DNA of 29,262 bases, taken from IMG/VR virus record IMGVR_UViG_3300020710_000027, positions 1 through 29,262 of that record, one strand, 5' to 3'. The notes below the pieces were generated by a model. The model saw only the letters and a program-made list of their open reading frames with translations, did not search any database and had not been told where the DNA came from. A program made the position numbers and the translations under genes. This DNA is from a virus. Below, piece after piece: positions 17,602 through 23,607 of the stretch (within the stretch, counting starts at the first letter, position 1; each line of letters starts with the position of its first letter).

Positions 17602-18084
17602 ATGAATATTGATGTTTTGAATTCATTGTTACGTTATGAATCTGACACCGGTTTAATTTATTGGATTGCCAAAGGCAAAGGCAAAATTAAAAAAAAAGCT
17701 GCTGGAACAATGTTGCAAAGTGGCTATCTTGGAATTTGCATTGGCCCTAAACGGTGGCAAGCGCATCGCCTAGCATGGGCCTTGCATCATGGTTTATGGC
17801 CTAAAGAGCAAATTGACCATATCAATGGCAATCGCACTGACAATCGCATTTGTAATTTGCGTGAAGCCACCAACGCGCAAAACGGAAAAAACCTTGGCGT
17901 ATCAAAATCCAATAAATCTGGCGTCAAAGGCGTTTCGTGGGAAAAATATACTGGACGATGGAAGGCATCAATTCGAGTCAATGGTTTATCAATTTCTATT
18001 GGCCGTTTTGATACTATTGAGCAAGCGGCTTTTGCGCGACAACAAGCCGAACAAAAACATTTTCAAGAATGGAATAGGACATGA
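17602..18084 (+). CDS. HNH homing-type endonuclease with AP2-like DNA-binding domain
   Basis: The ATG at 17602 gives a 160-residue protein. An upstream frame from 17503 would overlap the chaperone gene and has no support. Residues about 52-90 carry the HNH_3 motif 'QAHRLAWALHHG' ... 'IDHINGNRTDNRICNLREAT', with His73 following Asp72 and the late Asn in NLR. Residues about 104-150 ('NKSGVKGVSWEKYTGRWKASIRVNGLSISIGRFDTIEQAAFARQQAE') form an AP2-like DNA-binding domain. This combination is typical of free-standing phage homing endonucleases, selfish genes that nick or cut related genomes lacking them. It lies between fibre and glycosyltransferase genes, an exchange-prone site, and its last four bases overlap the next gene. 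Confidence 0.85.
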   Translation: MNIDVLNSLLRYESDTGLIYWIAKGKGKIKKKAAGTMLQSGYLGICIGPKRWQAHRLAWALHHGLWPKEQIDHINGNRTDNRICNLREATNAQNGKNLGVSKSNKSGVKGVSWEKYTGRWKASIRVNGLSISIGRFDTIEQAAFARQQAEQKHFQEWNRT

Positions 18085-19154
18085 CAAGAAAGCTCAAAAT
18101 AGCTGTTTCAGCAATTAGCAAAAATGAAGCGCAATTTGTAAAACGGTTTTGCGATTCCGCGCAAGATGCGGATTTAATTTCTATTGCGGATACCGGTTCT
18201 ACCGATGACACGGTAAAAATTGCATTGGAATGTGGTGCACAAGTGCATGACATTTGCATTTCGCCGTGGCGGTTTGACCATGCCCGAAACGCTGGAATCG
18301 CATTATTGCCACGCGACATTGATGTGGTAATAAGTTTAGATTTGGATGAAGTGCTGGAACCCGGCTGGCGTGAAGAAATTGAACGGGTTTGGGTTGAAGG
18401 AACCACCCGTCTACGGTATAAGTTTGATTGGGGATGTGGAATTGCTTTTTTCTATGAAAAAATTTTTTCACGACACGGCTACCATTTCCATCACCCAGTT
18501 CATGAATATCCAAGGCCTGATGGCCGCACAAATGAAATCTACGCACACACGGATATGCTGCTGGTTAGCCACCATCCGGACCCAACCAAATCGCGTGGGC
18601 AATATATGCCTTTGCTGGAACTGGCGGTAAAAGAAGACCCGCGCTGCCCGCGAAATGCGTTTTACCATGCCCGTGAATTGACGTTTTACGCCCGTTGGCA
18701 AGAAGCCATCGACGCTTTGAATCGTTACTTGGCTATGCCTGAATCCAATTGGCAAAACGAACGCTGCTATGCCATGCGGCTATTGGGCAAATCACACGAT
18801 GAATTGGGTAACGGTTGGGAAGCCCACAAATGGTTACGCTTGGCTTGCGCTGAAGCACCAAACACCCGCGAACCTTGGGTGGAACTATCTATGTTTTGCT
18901 ATCGTCGGGAACTTTGGGTGGAATCATATTCAGCGGCCAAGCAAGCACTGGAAATTACTGATAAACAGGCGGTTTACACAATGGACCCGTCGGTTTGGAC
19001 GGAAAAACCGCACGACTTGGCAAGTATCAGCGCATGGCATCTTGGTTTAAAAGATGAAGCTATCTTGCAGTGCCAAAAAGCATTAGAATTCAACCCACAA
19101 GATGAACGCCTAGTTGCGAACCTACAAAACATGACACAAGTAGATTCCCCATAA
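18081..19154 (+). CDS. GT2 glycosyltransferase with C-terminal TPR-like repeats
   Basis: The 357-residue protein has a GT-A fold N-terminus. 'IAVSAISKNEAQFVKRF' leads to 'IADTGSTDDT' (about 35-44), then 'WRFDHARNAGI' (63-73) and 'VVISLDLDEVL' (82-92). These supply the nucleotide-sugar binding Asp and the DxD metal site. Residues about 120-180 include 'YHFHHPVHEYPRPDG'. Residues about 185-350 are helical repeats of TPR character ('AFYHARELTFYARWQEAIDALNRYLA', 'ISAWHLGLKDEAILQCQKALEFNP'). There is no signal peptide or TM segment, so the enzyme is cytoplasmic. It is embedded between fibre and lysis genes. It may glycosylate virion proteins or alter host surface sugars; the sequence does not decide. 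Confidence 0.85.
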   Translation: MTRKLKIAVSAISKNEAQFVKRFCDSAQDADLISIADTGSTDDTVKIALECGAQVHDICISPWRFDHARNAGIALLPRDIDVVISLDLDEVLEPGWREEIERVWVEGTTRLRYKFDWGCGIAFFYEKIFSRHGYHFHHPVHEYPRPDGRTNEIYAHTDMLLVSHHPDPTKSRGQYMPLLELAVKEDPRCPRNAFYHARELTFYARWQEAIDALNRYLAMPESNWQNERCYAMRLLGKSHDELGNGWEAHKWLRLACAEAPNTREPWVELSMFCYRRELWVESYSAAKQALEITDKQAVYTMDPSVWTEKPHDLASISAWHLGLKDEAILQCQKALEFNPQDERLVANLQNMTQVDSP

Positions 19155-19163
19155 AAGGCCATC

Positions 19164-19388
19164 ATGGAACCCGTCACACACGAACAAATTTACGCCCGTC
19201 TTTGCGCCGTTGAATCCAAGGTTGACACAATTGAGTCAAACACCAAGGATATAGTGGAAGCGTTTAAGGCCGCACAAGGCGCAGTGAAGGTGCTGAATTG
19301 GATTGCTAGTCTGGCAAAACCATTGGCCGTTCTTGCTGGCATTGGGGCTTTAATCACTGTCTATTGGCACAACATGACGGGGAAGTAA
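19164..19388 (+). CDS. Small single-TM protein, XhlA/holin-like
   Basis: The 74-residue protein has a coiled-coil-like N-terminal half ('EQIYARLCAVESKVDTIESNTKDIVEAFKAAQ'), then 'VLNWIASLAKPLAVLAGIGALITVYW' as one membrane span with a short polar tail. That is the layout of haemolysin XhlA-like lysis-associated proteins. It opens the lysis cluster behind a good AAAGG ribosome-binding site and ends one base before the next gene. Either it or the two-TM protein at 20042 could be the holin; XhlA-like proteins usually act together with a holin. Confidence 0.65.
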   Translation: MEPVTHEQIYARLCAVESKVDTIESNTKDIVEAFKAAQGAVKVLNWIASLAKPLAVLAGIGALITVYWHNMTGK

Positions 19389-19907
19389 ATGTTTGACCCA
19401 GTAAGCATTAGCCTAGCCATTAGCGGCATTCAGCAAGCGGTTAAGCTGGTTAAACAAGCAAGCCAAACCGTTGATGATGTTGCGTCGCTAGGCCCGGTAC
19501 TGGGCAAATACTTTACTGCTAAAGATGTGGCCGTTAAAACGGTTACTGAAGCCAAAAAATCGGGCAACGCTTCCAACATGGGCGCGGCCATCGAAATTGA
19601 AATGGCGCTGGAACAAGCGCGGCAGTTTGAATCCGAACTGCAAATGTTGTTCATGCAAGCTGGCAAGATTGACGTTTGGAACAAGATTAAACAACGCGCC
19701 GGGGAAATGGACAAAGCGGACAAGTTTGCCGAACAAGCTGCCAAAGACCGCGCAAAGAAGCAAAAAGAAGAACAAGAAGAATTTTTTATTGTGGGTTTGG
19801 TGATTGTTTTGGTTATCGTTCTTGGCGCTGTTGGTTATTTCTTCATTCAAGAATCCATAGACTATGCGAAAAAAAATAGCCATACTGTTCATCATCACAA
19901 GTCTTAG
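19389..19907 (+). CDS. Membrane-anchored helical protein of unknown function
   Basis: The 172-residue protein is almost entirely helical. Residues 1-20 ('FDPVSISLAISGIQQAVKLV') are amphipathic. Residues 30-125 are charged and coiled-coil-like, with a run of Lys/Glu around 115-130. A strong membrane span follows at about 131-153 ('FFIVGLVIVLVIVLGAVGYFFIQ'), then a short His/Lys-rich tail. There is no N-terminal signal peptide, so the N-terminal domain is likely cytoplasmic with a C-terminal anchor. It sits inside the lysis cluster, but no lysis family is recognised. Its last 44 bases overlap the next gene. Confidence 0.6.
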   Translation: MFDPVSISLAISGIQQAVKLVKQASQTVDDVASLGPVLGKYFTAKDVAVKTVTEAKKSGNASNMGAAIEIEMALEQARQFESELQMLFMQAGKIDVWNKIKQRAGEMDKADKFAEQAAKDRAKKQKEEQEEFFIVGLVIVLVIVLGAVGYFFIQESIDYAKKNSHTVHHHKS

Positions 19908-20106
19908 TGCTTGCGGTGATGAATACCGCTATCATTGCCAAGACCCTAAACACTTTGGTGACGCGCAATGTCTGAAACCGGCTTGCGAATTTACGCAAAC
20001 TTGCCCGGATTATTTAATCGCGCCGATTTTGGAGAAAAAACTTGAAGGAAATATTGCTGGCCCTTCTAACGCGCAATCCGGACCAAGCGCGACTAACTGC
20101 CGATGA
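19864..20106 (+). CDS. Small phage lipoprotein
   Basis: An 80-residue protein starts MRKKIAILFIITSLSAC, with a charged N-terminus, a hydrophobic stretch and a good lipobox L-S-A-C with Cys17, so it should be lipidated after signal peptidase II cleavage. The mature part is Cys-rich ('YHCQDPKHFGDAQCLKPACEFTQTCPDY', four further Cys), suggesting disulphides in the periplasm. It overlaps the preceding gene by 44 bases and the following by 65. It is not the outer-membrane spanin, since that is nested in the Rz-like gene. Superinfection exclusion or lysis assistance are possible roles. Confidence 0.7.
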   Translation: MRKKIAILFIITSLSACGDEYRYHCQDPKHFGDAQCLKPACEFTQTCPDYLIAPILEKKLEGNIAGPSNAQSGPSATNCR

Positions 20107-20512
20107 AATAGACACACGGGTTCGTGCGTTTGTCATCATTATGGTAACATTGATTTTTGGCTTTATCACCATTGCTTTGCTTTATTCGGTTACGTTCGTT
20201 ACGCAACCCATGAAGGCAATGGCGCCCATAGACCAAGCCTACACCAAGATGTTGAACGACATCGTTTTGTTGATTGTGGGCGGTATTGGCGGGATTCTGA
20301 CTAAAGGCATTACCACAGAAGCATCCAACATGATTACAGCGGCCAAGAACAACACCGCTGCATATACACCGCCACCACCACCGCCACCAGCTCCAGTAGT
20401 AATGATGACACCCAGTTGGACACCGCCACCAACACCACAAAGCCCACCTACGCTGGAAGCTGAACACGAACGCGAACGCATGGCGCAAGCTAGGGCAGAG
20501 GCGCACCCATGA
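20042..20512 (+). CDS. Two-TM protein with proline-rich tail, candidate holin
   Basis: This frame starts with TTG at 20042, preceded seven bases earlier by GGAG (20031-20034); the first in-frame ATG would remove half of the first TM. The 156-residue protein has a charged N-terminus and TM1 at about 30-53 ('FVIIMVTLIFGFITIALLYSV'). TM2 lies at about 72-90 ('NDIVLLIVGGIGGILTKGI'), followed by a tail with eight Pro in a row and further Pro-rich segments. Two spans with a polar tail next to spanins and endolysin fit a class II-type holin, although the long Pro-rich tail is unusual. The start codon may limit expression, as expected for timing of lysis. Confidence 0.6.
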   Translation: MKEILLALLTRNPDQARLTADEIDTRVRAFVIIMVTLIFGFITIALLYSVTFVTQPMKAMAPIDQAYTKMLNDIVLLIVGGIGGILTKGITTEASNMITAAKNNTAAYTPPPPPPPAPVVMMTPSWTPPPTPQSPPTLEAEHERERMAQARAEAHP

Positions 20513-21087
20513 TTAGTTGGTTCTTTGAAGGGTTGTTCTACTACATTGCACTTTTAGCGTTTATCGCGGGATTGGCGTTATACGGCGTTAGTTATTTTGC
20601 CAAGCTGCTGCCGGTTATTGCTGCTTACGCATTGATGATGCAAATTGGCGGTATGGTTTTGGCCGTTGGCGGTGGGTATTTTGTGGCAGACCACAAAGGA
20701 TACGAACGGCGCGTGGCAGAAGATAAAGCCGAAATTGACAGGCTAAACGCTGAAGCGCGGGAAAAAGAAGTTCAAATGGCGCAAGCCATTAAAGAAAAGA
20801 CAGCAGCATTAAGGAAAGCTACCAATGCAATCAATCAAAAACAGTCTGATACTTTCAAGCGCATTGATTCTGGCGAATTGCGGTTCCCAACCAGTTGTCC
20901 CGTACAAGCCGATTCAAGTACCGGAACTACCGGCGGAAATCCAAGCAATGGAACCGAATCTGAGCGACAAGCTGTTAAAGATATTGTCACCATCGCAGCA
21001 GAAGGCGACATCGCCATCACCAGACTTAACGCCTGCATCGCCCAATACAACAACGTTCGCGAAACCATAAACGCTGGTGTGAAATGA
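20509..21087 (+). CDS. Inner-membrane spanin (Rz-like)
   Basis: The 192-residue protein has hydrophobic N-terminal segments at about 10-28 and 34-59, then a long charged coiled-coil ('GYERRVAEDKAEIDRLNAEAREKEVQMAQAIKEKTAALRKA', about 64-105). It ends 'DIAITRLNACIAQYNNVRETINAG', which is characteristic of Rz-like proteins. The gene contains a second gene in the +1 frame that encodes a proline-rich lipoprotein, exactly the Rz/Rz1 nested arrangement. The pair spans the periplasm and disrupts the outer membrane at the end of lysis. Two N-terminal spans rather than one is a difference from lambda Rz. Its last four bases overlap the endolysin gene. Confidence 0.85.
   Translation: MISWFFEGLFYYIALLAFIAGLALYGVSYFAKLLPVIAAYALMMQIGGMVLAVGGGYFVADHKGYERRVAEDKAEIDRLNAEAREKEVQMAQAIKEKTAALRKATNAINQKQSDTFKRIDSGELRFPTSCPVQADSSTGTTGGNPSNGTESERQAVKDIVTIAAEGDIAITRLNACIAQYNNVRETINAGVK
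20825..21070 (+). CDS. Outer-membrane spanin lipoprotein (Rz1-like), nested in Rz
   Basis: This 81-residue protein lies wholly inside the Rz-like gene in the +1 frame. MQSIKNSLILSSALILANC is a signal peptide with a lipobox-like L-A-N-C at Cys19; Asn at -1 is atypical but the rest fits. The mature part starts 'GSQPVVPYKPIQVPELPAEIQ', the proline-rich style of Rz1. An AAGGAAAG ribosome-binding site lies just before ATG. It should be anchored in the inner leaflet of the outer membrane and bind the inner spanin through its C-terminus. The nesting and Pro-rich lipoprotein character together make this a firm call. Confidence 0.85.
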   Translation: MQSIKNSLILSSALILANCGSQPVVPYKPIQVPELPAEIQAMEPNLSDKLLKILSPSQQKATSPSPDLTPASPNTTTFAKP

Positions 21088-21677
21088 TTACAGCGGCACA
21101 ACTTCACGCACTTGGAATCGGCCCGGAATGGGAAGAACCGCTAAACGCTACATTTCGTCGGTTCATGATTGATGATGTGCGTAAACAAGCGGCGTTTATT
21201 GGGCAGTGTTCCCACGAATCCGGCCATTTCCGCAAGCTGGAAGAAAATCTAAACTATTCTGCGGAAACTTTGCAACGGCTATTTGGCCACAAGTTCAAAC
21301 CAGAAGAAATCCAGCAATACGCGCACCAACCGCAACGCATCGCCAACAGGATTTATTGCAACCGCATGGGAAACCGCGATGAAGCATCCGGCGATGGTTG
21401 GCTTTATCACGGACGCGGCGTTATCCAGCTAACCGGCCACGACAACTTTTGGCACTTTGGGCAATCCGTTGGAATGGATTTTGTGCATAACCCCGCACCA
21501 GTTTCGCAACCACTTTATGCGGCTCAAAGCGGTGGTTGGTTTTGGGTTACACACGGGTGCAATCCATTGGCAGAAGATGAAAATTGGGAAGGTTTGACGC
21601 GCCGTATCAATGGCGGCACATTTGGCTTGGATGAACGGGTGCATTTAACCCGGCAAGCCCTGCAAGTGTTGTCGTAA
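21084..21677 (+). CDS. Endolysin, GH19 chitinase-like
   Basis: The 197-residue protein matches phage GH19 endolysins over its full length. It has 'QAAFIGQCSHESGHFRKLEENLNYSAETL' with the His44-Glu45 motif carrying the presumed acid catalyst. Next is 'RIANRIYCNRMGNRDEASGDGWLYHGRGVIQLTGHDNF', the most conserved block of the family. A C-terminal 'LTRRINGG' follows. These enzymes cut the glycan strands of peptidoglycan. There is no signal peptide or SAR segment, so release depends on a holin. It is the last gene of the rightward late operon, and ATGA overlaps the spanin stop. Confidence 0.92.
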   Translation: MITAAQLHALGIGPEWEEPLNATFRRFMIDDVRKQAAFIGQCSHESGHFRKLEENLNYSAETLQRLFGHKFKPEEIQQYAHQPQRIANRIYCNRMGNRDEASGDGWLYHGRGVIQLTGHDNFWHFGQSVGMDFVHNPAPVSQPLYAAQSGGWFWVTHGCNPLAEDENWEGLTRRINGGTFGLDERVHLTRQALQVLS

Positions 21678-21683
21678 AAAGGT

Positions 21684-21775
21684 GGGAACCGTCAATTTGG
21701 CCTTTTAAATTCCATGCGAGAAAGCCAAAAAACCGCATGGTTCGGCATCCTTGAACGTTGGCTTAACCGGTTCCC
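21684..21775. terminator. Convergent junction with nested inverted repeats, candidate terminator
   Basis: The endolysin (plus) and exonuclease (minus) genes converge here across about 106 bases. An 8-bp perfect inverted repeat GGGAACCG/CGGTTCCC (21684-21691 and 21768-21775) encloses another perfect 7-bp repeat CCATGCG/CGCATGG (21712-21718 and 21734-21740). Read on the minus strand, the outer repeat ends CGGTTCCC-ACC-TTTTT, so it could terminate leftward transcripts. No T-run follows on the plus strand. The terminator role is inferred. Confidence 0.45.
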
Positions 21776-21783
21776 GAATACAA

Positions 21784-22395
21784 CTACAACTTCGAAAGCA
21801 AACTATCAATCTTGGATTGAAGTTCGCCCAAAAATTTTATCACTTCGCGTTCAAGTTCGGCGATGTATTTGTCATCACGAACCACTTGTTTCACAAACAA
21901 TTTCAAATGTTCGTGCGGCATCCGTGGGTCATAACAAACGTAATCGCACCAATCTCGCCCGGAACACGCTAATTGCCATTGCATTTGGTCGTAATGGTTC
22001 TTAGGCACTTTGCCCGACAAAATGGTTTCGATGTGATTGGCGGTTGACTTGCACTTGATTTCTATCATGCCATCAAGCCGAACAAGGCCATCCGGCGACG
22101 CGCCAGCGTGTTCAATTACGGGATGGGGTATGTAACCCACTTCATCCACAAATAAGTTGTTTGACGCTTCATACGCTGCCCGGGCAAACGGTTCTTGCAT
22201 CGTTCCCCATTTCATGGCTTCATTCTGGAAAGATTCTTCAACCGTTCCGGTTAATCGTTCGCAAAGCAATTGGCTCATGTAATTAGCGCGGGACGCTGCA
22301 TAACCTGATTTTGTTTGGGCTACGATGTCTGAAATTCGTGAAGCTGTTACGTTACCGCACCGGGCGGCAAACCATTCTGGTGAACCTTGAATCAT
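21784..22395 (-). CDS. YqaJ-type (lambda exonuclease-like) recombination nuclease
   Basis: The 203-residue protein begins 'GSPEWFAARCGNVTASRISDIV', a typical YqaJ start. It continues with 'AMKWGTMQEPFARAAYE' (Glu68), 'HAGASPDGLV' (Asp102) and 'MIEIKCKS' (Glu112-x-Lys114), the PD-(D/E)xK catalytic set. It also contains 'YDQMQWQLACSGRDWCDYVCYDP' with the family Q-x2-Q motif. The enzyme degrades one strand of double-stranded DNA 5' to 3', creating single strands for annealing. Its start overlaps the stop of the upstream annealing gene by four bases, so the two form a coupled exonuclease/annealase pair like lambda Exo and Beta. Confidence 0.92.
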   Translation of the reverse strand: MIQGSPEWFAARCGNVTASRISDIVAQTKSGYAASRANYMSQLLCERLTGTVEESFQNEAMKWGTMQEPFARAAYEASNNLFVDEVGYIPHPVIEHAGASPDGLVRLDGMIEIKCKSTANHIETILSGKVPKNHYDQMQWQLACSGRDWCDYVCYDPRMPHEHLKLFVKQVVRDDKYIAELEREVIKFLGELQSKIDSLLSKL

Positions 22396-22991
22396 ATTGC
22401 TGCTTTTTTCCGGTCTTTTAAGTCAAGAATTTGGTTTTGAAGCTGGATGTTACCGCCAGCAAACTTTAGCGCGGCAAAGTAAGCTGTTTTTAGTTCATCA
22501 TGGTTTCGCGCGTTTTCCATACTTGCAAGGTATGGCGTCAAATCGGCCAATGATGGGCCACCGCTAACTTGGTGGTTGTCAATTTCCACATCGATAGCTT
22601 CTGTTGGAATGCTAAACGCTTGGAAACAGGCGTATTTGTAAGCCGTGGACATGGCTTTGTTGGTGGCTTTATCGGACGAATCCATTGCTTCACCAAACGT
22701 TTTAACGACGTGTTTCGAACCATCTTCAACGCTGACGAAATCAAATTCAGCTTCCACGGTAACGTAGAAAAGAACCTTATTGCTGGCGCTAACCCGTTCA
22801 GCACAGGTTCGGTTTAACACTCGCGGCAAGATGCAAAGGCCATGTTTTGGCAGCAGTTCGGCCAAGGCGTTATAAACGTCATCGATGCCCCGGAAATGGT
22901 AAATTGACCCGGAATCCGTCTTGCGATTTTTGGCGATGCCACGCACCGACAATGCGGCTTGCACGTCGCTGATTGCTTTATAGACTTTCAT
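22392..22991 (-). CDS. ERF-family single-strand DNA annealing protein
   Basis: The start at 22991 is preferred: ATGA overlaps the preceding minus-strand stop, and a GGAG lies about eleven bases ahead. An in-frame ATG at 23015 would add eight residues inside the upstream gene. The 199-residue product contains 'MKVYKAISDVQAALSVRGIAKNRKTDSGSIYHFRGIDDVYNALAELLPKHGLCILPRVL', the standard ERF N-terminus. Later it has 'SSDKATNKAMSTAYKYACFQAFSIPTE', the conserved helix pair with the Thr/Tyr block. ERF proteins form rings on single strands and promote annealing. Pairing with YqaJ defines a complete phage recombination system. Confidence 0.92.
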   Translation of the reverse strand: MKVYKAISDVQAALSVRGIAKNRKTDSGSIYHFRGIDDVYNALAELLPKHGLCILPRVLNRTCAERVSASNKVLFYVTVEAEFDFVSVEDGSKHVVKTFGEAMDSSDKATNKAMSTAYKYACFQAFSIPTEAIDVEIDNHQVSGGPSLADLTPYLASMENARNHDELKTAYFAALKFAGGNIQLQNQILDLKDRKKAAI

Positions 22992-23206
22992 TTTTTGTAG
23001 AACTCCGATTCGCAAAGGTCATCCAAGCGCATGAAAGCGTCCATCAATGGGTCTTTTGTGGCCTTGACCACATCAGCGCTGGATTGATTCAGCAAACTCA
23101 TTGTGCTGGCGATAAGCTGTCGGGCCACGAATGGCGTGATGTCTGAATCTTCAATTTGCCGAAGTTGGCTTAAAACGCCATATAGCGTTCGGTTTGTGTG
23201 GTCCAT
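22988..23206 (-). CDS. Small helical protein heading the recombination operon
   Basis: Two close ATGs (23212 and 23206) follow AGGA. The second is chosen because its spacing of about eight bases is normal, whereas AGGA nearly touches the first. Reading further upstream to 23356 would cross the control region and the repressor gene. The 72-residue product is helical and acidic-to-neutral: 'LYGVLSQLRQIEDSDITPFVARQLIASTMSLLNQSSADVVKATKDPLMDAFMRLDDLCESEFYKK'. No family is recognised. Its four-base overlap with the ERF gene suggests a recombination accessory role. Confidence 0.6.
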   Translation of the reverse strand: MDHTNRTLYGVLSQLRQIEDSDITPFVARQLIASTMSLLNQSSADVVKATKDPLMDAFMRLDDLCESEFYKK

Positions 23207-23232
23207 TGTCATGTCCTGTTTTGTTGATGGGA

Positions 23233-23257
23233 CGTTCATTGTATAGTAAACTGAACG
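23233..23257. promoter_or_regulatory. Operator-like palindrome between divergent genes
   Basis: The perfect 6-bp arms CGTTCA (23233-23238) and TGAACG (23252-23257) are separated by 13 bases. The site fills the short gap between the leftward operon and the Cro-like gene and overlaps the leftward -10. A plus-strand TATAGT (23242-23247) inside it could be the -10 of the repressor gene, which would then have a leader of only a few bases. No second copy of the site was noticed elsewhere in the window. Confidence 0.5.
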
Positions 23258-23265
23258 GATGACAA
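23238..23265 (-). promoter_or_regulatory. Putative leftward promoter of the recombination operon
   Basis: On the minus strand, TTGTCA (23265-23260) and TACAAT (23243-23238) are separated by 16 bases; each matches the sigma-70 consensus at five of six positions. The start would fall near 23231, giving a leader of about 25 bases before the first gene. The -10 and part of the spacer lie inside the palindrome at 23233-23257, so a bound repressor would block it. Confidence 0.55.
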
Positions 23266-23411
23266 AAGAAATTGCAATTAAATTGGCAGGTGGGTCGAAC
23301 GCATTGGCGCGACTGTTGGGCATCACAAAAGGCGCGGTGTCGCAATGGAAGGCCATTCCAAAGGGTCGGCTTTACGACTTGCGAAACTTGCGGCCCGAAT
23401 GGTTTTATTGA
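23259..23411 (+). CDS. Cro/YdaS-like transcriptional repressor
   Basis: This short gene encodes 50 residues: 'MTKEIAIKLAGGSNALARLL' followed by 'GITKGAVSQWKAIPKGRLYD' and ending 'LRNLRPEWFY'. The helix-turn-helix at about residues 13-31 ('NALARLLGITKGAVSQWK') and the 'IP..R...L' segment are the Cro/YdaS hallmark. It is short for the family (about 60-75) but complete. It lies divergent to the recombination operon across a 52-base control region with a palindrome, as expected for an autoregulating Cro-type switch. There is no clear ribosome-binding site, so translation may be leaderless or weak. No CI-like repressor is in the window. Confidence 0.85.
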   Translation: MTKEIAIKLAGGSNALARLLGITKGAVSQWKAIPKGRLYDLRNLRPEWFY

Positions 23412-23434
23412 CAAGGCAAATTTTCGTGTATACT
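23408..23434 (+). promoter_or_regulatory. Strong-looking rightward promoter overlapping the repressor stop codon
   Basis: TTGACA (23408-23413, perfect -35) and TATACT (23429-23434, five of six) are separated by 15 bases, with TG directly before the -10. The spacer is short. The -35 contains the TGA stop of the Cro-like gene. The start would fall near 23441, exactly at the base of the first RNA hairpin. It should drive the structured leader and the early operon starting at 23845. Confidence 0.6.
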
Positions 23435-23440
23435 CAGAAC

Positions 23441-23597
23441 CGTCTAGAGTGGCATCTGGACGATGAAGTGATTAAATTAACCCCGCAGGGTACTGTGTGG
23501 TCTTGTCGTACGGCAAGCGAGTCTTTTGAGTCACTTCAATCGTCTTGCTGTTGCTCTCGCCAAGAGCCAAGACCACAGAGCATCTTGCGGGGTTTTT
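23441..23597 (+). ncRNA. Structured RNA with 5' hairpin, long closing stem and terminator-like end
   Basis: The predicted start is followed by an 8-bp hairpin (23441-23448/23455-23462, CGTCTAGA/TCTGGACG with one G-U and a 6-base loop). A 9-bp stem AACCCCGCA/TGCGGGGTT (23479-23487/23586-23594) closes a domain that ends in five T. Inside it is a 10-bp perfect stem TGTGGTCTTG/CAAGACCACA (23496-23505/23568-23577) and a GCGAG/CTCGC stem (23517-23521/23556-23560). A crossing alternative, CGATGAAGTGA with TCACTTCAATCG (23461-23471/23531-23542, 11 pairs and one bulge), cannot nest with the closing stem. No credible coding frame covers it. It could be a free small RNA, an attenuator, or a put-like antitermination leader. 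Confidence 0.65.
23586..23597 (+). terminator. 3' arm and T-run of the leader's long terminator stem
   Basis: The 3' arm TGCGGGGTT merges into a run of five T (23593-23597), followed by GCTTTT. Its 5' partner lies about 100 bases upstream. When paired, it resembles an intrinsic terminator closing a long hairpin. When the alternative pairing at 23461-23542 forms, the 5' arm is trapped and termination should fail. Confidence 0.5.
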
Positions 23598-23607
23598 GCT
23601 TTTGGAC

